Positions 56,087-64,000 of a DNA stretch of 64,000 nucleotides are shown piece after piece. How positions within the stretch are numbered: position 1 is the first letter of the stretch; each line of letters begins with the position of its first letter. The DNA comes from Scenedesmus sp. ARA3 (lineage: Eukaryota; Chlorophyta; Chlorophyceae; Sphaeropleales; Scenedesmaceae). Below the pieces are notes generated by a model, which was given only the letters and a program-made list of their open reading frames with translations, did not search any database and had not been told where the DNA came from. The DNA lies in assembly GCA_004335835.1 (NCBI GenBank), contig RWJK01001849.1:62001-126000 (forward strand), given 5' to 3'. A program made the translations under genes and the position numbers.

Positions 56087-57447
56087 GCTGCCTGCTCAGC
56101 AGCTGCAGCAGCAGCAATGTGGCTGGGTGGCTGGCTAGCGACCTGGCTGCGTGGCTGTGGGCTGTTTGGTTGGTGTGCTGGCTCCCTGGCTGACAGGGAT
56201 TCAGTGGATGCAGCAACCTCGTGTCAGAGGCTGGTGGAGTGACCTACTCAGCCAGGCTGAAAATGCCTGCAGTGCCAACCGGTGGTGGAAATACCTGCCA
56301 GTGCCAGTTTGATCTTTTAGGTGTCAGAGACGCGCTGCCAGGCTAGTGGCGGTTGCGTAGCCAACTACTGTGGCGTGGATGAAGGAAGGTTATGTAGCTT
56401 TTGAGACGGCAGGGTGTGTTACCTTACTTTGTGCATACGTTTGACGATGACTTGAGCAGGCCGCTTTGTGTAGCTTGGAACCCTGACCAGGACCAGAAGC
56501 ATTGTATTTTTGTGAATAACCTTGTTCTGACTGTTTGCATGGACGGTTTGCACTTGATCGTGCCACTGCATGGTTTCTGTTTGGGTTTCCCGAGTTTTGT
56601 TACAGGTGTGCGTCTGCCAGACGGTGTTTTTGACCAGCTGCCAAACAAGAGATCATGCCATCCAGGTGGCAGTGGATTGCAGTCCTGCACATCAGCAGCC
56701 GCACTTGCTGCTGCAGGCATGTGGTCGATGGTGGCGGTGCTTATAATCTCATCAATTAATGACACCTCCAGTCTGCTGCTGTTAGCACAGCCTGCTCAAC
56801 CTGAGTGGCTCAGCTGGTTGCACATACCTGTTGCACGGCATTTCTTGGCAGTTGCGGCGCATCAGCATCCTTGATGCCTCTTTGTAAGCAGAAGGAGGCA
56901 ATTGATATGATGTGTGGATGGGACAAACCTGATCACACTGTTGCCAATGTTTGTCCTGCAACCAGCCTGGCGTGCTGCACATCAGCCTACTGCAGTGCTT
57001 GGGCATACTAGCAGCTTATTGAACGTGGGGGCCTCTACATCTAGATCAGTTGTTGGTGCTGCATGGCAGTCTGCGCGGCCTAGGCCACCTCAACCAAGCA
57101 CGTGCAAGGGCTTGTCTGGCAGTACATGACAGTGTCCGTCATCGAATGCCATGCACATGGTGTAACATCCCATGTTGATACTGTGCTTGTGAAAAAGCGC
57201 TGATATACGCCGCCTTCAGCGCTAAGCCGTGCTGCCTTTGTCCGTGATCGCTGCTGGTCCTGCACGCTTTGTTGATTCCGACGATCACTCATTGGCGTCC
57301 TTCCGCCTTGCAACAAACTTGTCTACCGCTTGTAGCAGCGTCGAAACCTTGTAGGTTGCCAGCGGACTGTTGCTACAACAACCTTAGAAGCAGCAGCAGT
57401 AGCAACGTCATCAAGTGCAGCAATAGCTCGCTAGCAAGTCCAGCGTG
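56087..57447. other. SMC1 3' region and promoter of the next gene
   Basis: No gene supported. A TGTAA at 56883-56887 may end the SMC1 transcript. The remainder would be promoter for the IGPS-like gene. An open stretch at 56401-56874 has no ATG at its start and no motif. Confidence 0.45.
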
Positions 57448-58799
57448 ATGCTGTTGGCAAACACAAACGCACAAATTTCCGCTTTCAATGCATCAGCAGG
57501 CAGCAGCAGGCGCTGCTGCTCGTCCAGCCTGGCTCACCAGTCAACAAGCAGGCTAGCACGCATGAGCAGCAGCAGCAGCAGCAGCAGCAGCAGTGGCAGC
57601 AGCAGCAGGCACCGCTACATTGCTGCCAGGGCAGCAGGCGGTGATGACGACGACGTGCCTTCCACTAGCTACCAGAACAGCCTCGAAGTCACAATCAAGC
57701 GCAAGTCAAAGCAGGTTGAGGCAACACTGCAGGAGCTCGGCATGGAGGCTTTGGAGGAGCGGCTTAGCAGCGCTACACAAAACCCTGCTTCGCCAGCATA
57801 CCGGCTGTCACGCCTGGTTTCAGAGACAACACAAATGCAGGGCAGGGCAGTTATTGTGGTGGAGGTGACGCGGCCAACACCAGCCACAACGCCGCAGCAG
57901 CTGGCAAAGATCGCGCAGACAGCGATTCAGTGCGGTGCAGATGCGCTGTGTGTGCGGCTCGACACTGAGGACACGCCACAGGTGAGTAATCAAGCTCAGT
58001 AATGTGCAATAGTAGCAGTGGAAGCAGCAAGTGTCATTGTGTTTCAGCCTGTGTGTGCATCTGCCAGGTGATACATTTGGCAGTTGGTTGCAGCATGCAC
58101 AGCTCCTCTATGCAGTCAGGCATATGCTCTGCCTTTTTTGCACTTTCTTCAGCTGTTGCACAAGCCATCTGCAAGACTTGCACACCCACCCCTGCTCCGT
58201 GCTGCACTCTCCCTCTCGGCACCGCACTGCGCATCCTTACCCCATTACCCACCACACCTTCACTCCCCCTTGCGCAGGGCCTCCAAGACCTCTTTGCAGT
58301 AGTGCAAGCTGCCAAGCGCGTGCCAGTGCTTGCACGCGACTGGATCATTCATCCCCTGCAGCTCGTGGAAGCAAAAGAAGCAGGCGCAGCAGGCGTGCTG
58401 GGCGTTATCGGTCAAGTCAATGGCCGGGGCACTGCAGTCATGAGCAGCTTTGGGTCAGCCATTGGGCTAGATGCACCAGTAGAGGTTGTGAATGCGCGCG
58501 AAGTGGAGGGTTTATCACGTGTGGGTGTCACTGTTTTTGGCATAAACCTCAGCGTGGGGCTTAGCGTGGCCGTGCCAGGGTTTGCGAGTGACATGGCGCA
58601 CGGCTTGCTGGGCGAGCTGCCGTTTGGCGCGATTAGCATTGTGGGTGTGAAGGATCTGGAGCAGGCGCGCAAGGCGCGGATGTCGGGTGCGGATGCGCTG
58701 CTGGTGAAGAAGGAGATGATTGAGGCTGCTGCTGCGGAGGGCAAGGACCTGAGGACACTGCTGGACCAGGTGCTGTATGTGACGTGCGGGGACGACTAA
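57448..58799 (+). CDS. Plastid-targeted IGPS-like TIM-barrel protein
   Basis: Two exons, 57448-57981 and 58278-58799, joined in phase 0, 351 residues. The first 60 or so residues are Ser/Ala/Arg-rich with few acidic residues and look like a chloroplast transit peptide. From about residue 80 the sequence follows indole-3-glycerol-phosphate synthase (TrpC-like) barrels: VIVVEVTRPTP, PVLARDWIIHPLQLVEAKEAG, APVEVVNAREVEGL, VFGINLS, GADALLVKKEM. Two catalytic positions differ: the Lys of the ExKRxSPS motif is Thr141, and the Lys of LRKDFI is Arg198. Glu247 and Asn268 are kept, while the SESGI Glu is absent. It is therefore unlikely to be the tryptophan-pathway enzyme itself and may be a diverged paralogue with another role. 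Start: first ATG, followed by a transit-like sequence. Confidence 0.75.
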
Positions 58800-59476
58800 G
58801 CAACATTATGGGAATGTTATCAGTGTGATGCAGTGCCGCGTAGGCCTGCGGGTGCCCACTGCGCGGGGGTGATGGTGCCAGGTGCCCTGTGCTATTGCGT
58901 CTGGGATATGCCGTCGATGTCAACTTTTCATAGCAGCATATGCTAGTATTTTGTGCGCAGCGGCGGCTTTTGAAGCTTGCAGCCGCTGTGTACAACAGCT
59001 GGCCAAGTGTGCAACAGCTGCAGCAGACCAGCTGTTGAACAATCCAGCTGCGATCAGCTTGTTACAATCGGCGTCAAGATGCCCAGCATACCGCCTGGGA
59101 TGATCACCTCCAAAAGCGCTTTTCAGCGGTCGTCGCAAGAGCCTGCTTGCGTTTCATCAAGCGTTGAAGCTGTTCACAGCTGTGCTTATTTGGGCCCAGG
59201 ATGCAGCTCATGCGCAACGGTGGCTGACGTTGTTCCAGTCATGTAACATCCACTGGATGGCAATAATGATCATGTTACCATTCCAGCTGTAGCAACATCA
59301 TGCTGCCATGATGGCCATACGACCAATGCATTGGCCCCGCTGTACACCGCCGTGACGGCAATATGTGATCAAAAACACACATATCTACACATGGCATGCT
59401 AAACCCCTTAGGCCAAGCCAGCGGCCAAACTGTCAGAATTGATGCGCAACGTGCACAGTGACACCTGGTGCTGCTG
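58800..59476. other. Tail-to-tail 3' regions of the IGPS-like and NTPCR genes
   Basis: About 680 bp between two convergent stop codons. Candidate signals cross: TGTAA for the plus gene at 59242-59246 and TTACA (minus TGTAA) at 59062-59066, so the two 3' UTRs may overlap. No coding sequence seen. Confidence 0.5.
59242..59246 (+). promoter_or_regulatory. Candidate polyadenylation signal (TGTAA) of the IGPS-like gene
   Basis: First TGTAA after the stop codon, 442 bases downstream. Confidence 0.4.
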
Positions 59477-61048
59477 TTACTGGCTGCTGATCACGCCATC
59501 TGCAGGGCCGCTGCTAGCTCCGGCGCCTGGCAGCTGCTGCAGTGCCTGCCGCAGCTGACTGCTGAGGCGCTGCACCAGCGCGTCCCTGTTGTCCCTGCTG
59601 ACAGTCACCACCTGCACGTCAGGCAGCGCCCTCAGAGCCTCAACCTGTACAGCAGCAAGAAAGCAGGCACAGCATAGGACATAAGAATGCTTAGGAATGG
59701 CCATGGCTGCAGCGACAGTGGGTGGCGGTGGTGGAGGCAATCAGCCGCCTGGTGTCATTTGATGCCTTGTGCAGGTTCATCAGGCAAAGGACAAGCGTCG
59801 CGAAAATCTGTCCTAGCCTGGGGCCCGATCCTAGCTCAACAGTTGGGTTGAACACAGCGCCTGCCCAGTATGATTACAGCCCACACTGCGCTGCCAGCAT
59901 GAAAGGTGCTACTGGACTCAGCACCATCAAGCCAGCTGCTCAGAAGCACTTGCACAGACACCGCACCTGAGGTATGGTCCTGCCAGCACGCGGCACAGGC
60001 ACGCTGCCAAAGGCCAGCAGCTGTGGGTTGTCCGGCACCTGCTGCACTGCAGGATAGAAGGCAGCACTCAGCAGCTCCATCTTGCCTGCAAGCAGCAGCA
60101 GCAGGGGCCAGCAGCAGCAGCAGGGGCAGCATGCAAGCTACAGAATGAGAGCAGGATAGCCGCTCACCCACTGCCAGTGCGGCACACATGCACTGAGCGC
60201 TACCATGCGTCGAAGAGCACTGGCTAGTGACTTCCGTCCGCAGAAAAATTGCCCAGCTGCTGCAGCACGTCATCATTTACTTGCAGGAGGCGCCGCTGCT
60301 GCTGCAAGGCTGCTGCTGCTGTTGTAGCAAATTGGCGTGCCCTACTCACCCACGTCATCAATGACGACCAGCCTTGTTGCAGGGTGACTGGGTGCTATGG
60401 CTGGCAGCGCTAGCGCTTCAAATGACGGCACGTCCACAACATAATGGCCCACCATAGGAGAGCCCTGCAGCAGCAGTACAGCAGACTGTCTGATGATGGC
60501 ATAAATCAAGTACTGCAGCAAGCTACAGCACAAACGGAGCAGCTGCCACTACCATGCGTGTTGCTGTGTAGCTGCAGGCTCACAAGTGCCTGTACTGTTG
60601 GATGCCTGTCAGCTGGCAATTCCTGTGGTCACCTTGCACAGGTGACTTGTGGAGATGTAGTGGACACGCGCTGCTTACTGAGCTCTGACGTCAAACACCA
60701 GTGCGTGCTCATGCTGTGAGATGCGGTGCTGCTGCTGCTGCTGCTGCTGCTCACCCTGCATGCAGTGCCCACGCGTGCCAGTGGTCCCCTCTGGCCACTC
60801 AGTATCACAACATCAAAGCCCTGGCGCTCCCCGCCAGCCCTCACTTCCTCAGTGTAGATCCCAACTGCTGCTGCTGCTGCTGCTGCCGCTGAGGATGGTT
60901 GTGGCCGCAAGGCATTGTCTGCTGCTTGGGCACTGCCTCTGTGGCTTGCAGGAAAGCTGCCTGCCAGCTGCAGCTGCTCAAGCACTCTACGGATGAGTGT
61001 GCTCTTGCCTATGCCTGGCGGCCCAGTCACAAAGATGTGCCGGCGCAT
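59477..61048 (-). CDS. NTPCR: Nucleoside-triphosphatase, THEP1/NTPCR family
   Basis: Four exons in transcript order: 61048-60755, 60464-60350, 60085-59967 and 59644-59477, giving 231 residues. The P-loop is GPPGIGKST (residues 9-17), followed after an Ala/Gln-rich insert by the family motif YTEEVRAGGERQGFDVV and LSGQRGPLARVG. Then come GHYVVDVPSFEALALP, Walker B RLVVIDDVGKMEL (residues 129-141) and the C-terminal strand VQVVTV. This order is that of archaeal/bacterial THEP1 and human NTPCR, which hydrolyse nucleoside 5'-triphosphates slowly. The physiological role is unsettled. The usual DEIG is DDVG here, a conservative change at the position commonly assigned as catalytic Glu. The Ala insert ([10 protein letters not shown]) sits before the YTEE motif. 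It lies 115 bp downstream of another minus-strand gene. Confidence 0.92.
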
Positions 61049-61162
61049 GCAGCCCTGGCATCGGCTTGCAGGACAGTTCTACTAGTAGTTGCTGCTACCT
61101 GTGACTTTGTGCTAGTGCAACTGCAGCTGCAGCATGTGTCCAGTGTCCAGAAACAGCACGTT

Positions 61163-61722
61163 CTACAATTGAGTATCAGGGTGGCTGCCGCTTATGTTCA
61201 AGCTGCCAGCTTGCGCTGCTGTTGCTGCAGCTGCTTTGCTGATGCCAGCCTGAATAGCATGCTGCAACACTGCTTGCTGGCGGTTGTGGCCCGGTGTAAT
61301 GGGATCCCCAAACTTCACAGTTTCAAGGTAGAACCGTTGCACAAATACAACTCCTACCACTGACAGAAACACCAGCACCCCTGCAGAGCAGTTGAGGCAA
61401 CAGCATGCAGGTGTTCAACAAGGTGTTCAACAGCAGTGGCAGTGCATGTGGGCGGCATGTGACGGTGTGTCTGAATAGAGCTTGGAGGGTTGCAGGTACG
61501 TGATCGTAGCTGAAATTAGTTTGCAGATATAGTGCCACATTGCTCACCAAGCACTACGATGAGCGTGTCGTGCTTTGCGACGAAGGATTGCTGCTTGCTG
61601 CTCTGAGTTCCTGGCCGTCTACCACTGGTGTCGGAGAGGAGACTATTCTCTCGTATATTGAGAGCTACTCTGGAAGGTTGCTTTCTGAGGTCTCTGAAGT
61701 CACCGCTTCCCACGGGCCCCAT
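61163..61722 (-). CDS. Small single-pass membrane protein, unknown
   Basis: Two exons in transcript order, 61722-61548 and 61380-61163, joined within a Gly codon, 130 residues. The N-terminus is hydrophilic and basic (SGDFRDLRKQPSRVALNIRE). A strong transmembrane segment, LIVVLGGVLVFLSVVGVVFV, spans the exon junction. The C-terminus (FYLETVKFGDPITPGHN, then an Ala/Gln helix) is likely soluble. The fact that the hydrophobic helix only forms after splicing is good evidence for the gene model. The ATG at 61722 is the only in-frame Met upstream of the helix. A TATA-like string on the minus strand near 61800 fits. Family not recognised. Confidence 0.65.
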
Positions 61723-61935
61723 GAAACGGTCACCCAGAGATGTGAACTCGCTGTTGCTGCACTCAGGCCGTCTGCAATAGCTTGAAGCTAGAACATGTAT
61801 ATTACACACGGTATACAAGCAACTGCATGGCAGCAGTGCTGTGGCATGGGTGAAACCCCCCGGCACAAAGCGGGACAAGTCACTAAACCCTCCAGCACAG
61901 CTGAGCTGAGCTGGCAGCTAGTGCTGCAGCAACTG

Positions 61936-62904
61936 TCATGATTGGTCGAGCACCCAGCTGCCAGTACGTTGCTGTTTCATGGTCAAGTCCTGGCCTTGCT
62001 GCTGCTGTAACGGTGTCTGTGGCTGGCCATTGGATGGCTCATCTGCAGGTACACCTTGCGCAGCTGCTATCGTCTGTCCCTGCTGCTGCTCCTGCTGCTG
62101 CTCCTGCTGCTGCTGCTGCTGCTGCTGTGCTGCAACTCCTCCGCTGTCATCACCTGCTGCTGCTGCTGTCATCCCCGTCACCCGCTGCTGCAGGCCGTTC
62201 ATCATGAGTGACACCATGTCATCCAGGTTCTCCTGCGCACTGAACTTCTTGCCGCGTGCCCGTGCTGCCTGCCGGCGTGCGAGGCACCAGTCCTCCCAGG
62301 CATCAGCTAGCTTCAAGTCCCAAGCCAGCAGCAGCAGCGAGCACAGCAGCAGGCCGCCCCAGAATGCTGCGCGGTCTTGCGTCCAGTAGCCACCCGCCTG
62401 CAGGCAGCACACATAGTGCAGCGGGTGAGTCAGCAAGGCAGCCAAGAGCTGTCTGTCGGATTCTCTGTCAGGACAGCAGACCAATTTCCACAAAACCTCA
62501 GTGCCCGCATCGTGCAGTGTAATTCTGGCACGTCAGCGCCTAATGCACATCAACACCCAGCTTCAGCATGCACAACCAGCAAACTCAACGGCTAAAAATC
62601 CGCCGGTCACCGCTGCTTGGCTGGCCACGTTTCAAGCAGCAGCCAGCTGCTGCTCACTGACCCACCTGTGGAGCACTCAGTGGCGTTGGCTTCATTGGTG
62701 CCAGCTGCTGCTGCAGGCTGGCCACCACAGCCTCCCTATCACCAGACAGCGCAGCAGCACGCACAGCAGTGACAGCCAGTGGCACTGCTGCCTCTTGCAG
62801 CTGCCAGTCTGCAGCACCTGGGCTGGCAGCGGTGGCTGGCAGCGCTGTGCGCCGCGCCTTGTTGATGGCTGCTAGCATGCCTGGTGCAGACATGTCTGGG
62901 CCTG

Positions 62905-63003
<99 letters not shown>

Positions 63004-63954
63004 CAGCAGGAGCAGCAGCAGCAGTTATGTGGTATGCCTCAGCACGCAGACAAATAGGCGCTTATGTTTGTGTGTGTTCGGCATCACCACCATGGCTACG
63101 CAAACAGGCTAGAGGCCCGCGCCAGGCAACCAACCACCAAAGTCACAGAATAGCCTGAACTGTGTGTGTTGCGAGCGCCGCAGCAGCCCAACTGCGACAG
63201 AGCACTGACACTGTTTGCATACTCCTGATGCCACTGCCGCAAGTGTGAGCGCAGCTGTGCCATCCCCACTACAGCAGCAGCCAACCCTAGCACCCACCTA
63301 GGAACTTGAGGCAGCCCCGAGCAGCCTCTGGGTACAGCAGCACCGCAGGCACATGTGGCACGCCCAGCATGTTGGAGGCAAAGGTGGCCGCCTTCTGCTG
63401 CGACACGTCCAGCGCTGCTGCTACAAAAGCACGCTCGTGGCGCAGCCCACTCGCCAGCCGCTCTACCTGGCGGGTGGATAAGGTGGATAAGGTGGTGGAT
63501 GCAGCAGCAGAACAGCAGAGGTAGTAATGGGCTAGCTACATGATGCCACGGCATGGCACTTGGTTAGACACTGCGGCAGTTGCTGTGCAGGGCTGAGAGT
63601 GGTGCAACTGCGGTGAACAATCAGCCCAGTGCTGCGCTGCGTCTGACGTGACACATCCCTGCTGCACGGACGTCTCATAGTCATGAGTCAAGCTGTAGAC
63701 AGCCAGCTGGCCCTTGACACAATGTCCTTTCTGATGACTGCACGCTACTGCTGCTGTATGGTGCTGGCTACAGCTGCTGCTGCTGCTGCTGCTGCCGCTG
63801 CTGCGTACCTCCTGCTCGAAGGCTTGGCATGCCGGCGAGTCGGCTGTATACAGCACAATGAGGTAGCTGCGCTGGTTGCGGTGCCCAAACGACAGACGGT
63901 GCAGCAGCTGCAGCTCCTCTAACGACAGCTGCCGCACGCAGCTGCCCTCGTAAT
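61936..63954 (-). CDS. Thioredoxin-fold membrane protein, 5' part beyond the window
   Basis: Four visible exons in transcript order: 63954-63809, 63466-63298, 62901-62666 and 62397-61936, 336 residues seen. The first visible exon begins with two bases of a split codon, so upstream exons lie past 64000. A thioredoxin-like fold is read from YLIVLYTADSPACQAFEQEV, followed by ALDVSQQKAATFASNMLGVPHVPAVLLYPEA with the expected cis-Pro (VPAVLLYP). The closest family resemblance I see is the C-terminal thioredoxin domain of plant APS reductases (YAPWCPFCQAME). Here only the second Cys of CxxC remains (SPAC), so redox activity is doubtful. A transmembrane segment (FWGGLLLCSLLLLAW) follows, then a basic stretch and a Gln-rich tail. 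Membrane location is inferred. The compartment is unknown. Confidence 0.7.
62908..63000. repeat. (CAG)31 microsatellite at a splice acceptor
   Basis: Thirty-one uninterrupted CAG units, the longest triplet run in the window. On the coding (minus) strand it is (CTG)31 lying a few bases before the acceptor of the exon starting at 62901. An interrupted GAGCAG extension continues to about 63024. Confidence 0.97.
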
Positions 63955-64000
63955 CTGCAGAGAACGCACATCAATACTGTCTTCAAAAATCATCCATCAT

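Noticed and set aside
56401..56874. 157-codon frame after SMC1
   Set aside because: No ATG start, no motif, and located where the SMC1 3' UTR is expected.
61723..61878. N-terminal extension of the small membrane protein
   Set aside because: Begins at a non-ATG codon. The first in-frame ATG is at 61722 and a TATA-like string lies upstream of it.

Overview
This is intron-rich nuclear DNA, most likely from a chlorophyte green alga. The clues are many small GT-AG introns, very heavy CAG/CTG triplet content that appears as polyQ, polyA or polyS depending on frame, putative TGTAA polyadenylation signals, and plant/algal families such as SRR1-like, plant-type PP2C and a plastid-targeted TIM barrel. 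An order such as Sphaeropleales is only a guess. No prokaryotic operon, rRNA, CRISPR or viral feature was seen. Exon coordinates were assembled by hand from reading frame, phase and splice consensus.

Layout, left to right. One exon of an unnamed minus-strand gene lies at 211-344. BDP1, the TFIIIB B'' subunit (+), spans 1467-5780. Malic enzyme (+), 12 exons, spans 6594-11786; its first intron carries a 699-bp foldback element with perfect 9-bp target duplications. A BTB/BACK protein with a MATH-like tail (-) lies at 15059-20151. An SRR1-like protein (+) lies at 21107-23087. A 1259-residue low-complexity/coiled-coil protein of unknown function (-) lies at 24584-28800. A degenerate short-chain dehydrogenase with large Gln-rich inserts (+) lies at 29319-34501. 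A gene-poor stretch follows to 39.7 kb. A PP2C-family protein with altered metal-site residues (-) lies at 39744-42468. SMC1, the cohesin ATPase (+), 23 exons with one assembly gap, spans 44047-56086. An IGPS-like plastid TIM-barrel protein (+) lies at 57448-58799. Three closely spaced minus-strand genes end the window: NTPCR/THEP1 nucleoside triphosphatase, a small single-pass membrane protein, and a thioredoxin-fold membrane protein that runs off the right edge.

The genes do not form one pathway. What unites the window is a repeat architecture. At least six genes carry decayed or near-intact tandem copies of an exon edge, meaning a splice site plus tens of bases of adjoining exon, inside the neighbouring intron or just past the stop codon. 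I call these exon-edge echoes. Examples are an 8-copy, 108-bp array at SMC1 exon 6; two complete 69-nt, phase-matched exon copies in the SMC1 hinge region; a 4-copy, 136-bp array of the malic enzyme C-terminus; and donor-anchored arrays in the BTB gene. A related pattern is that (CTG)n tracts very often sit immediately upstream of 3' splice sites, including the longest one (31 units).
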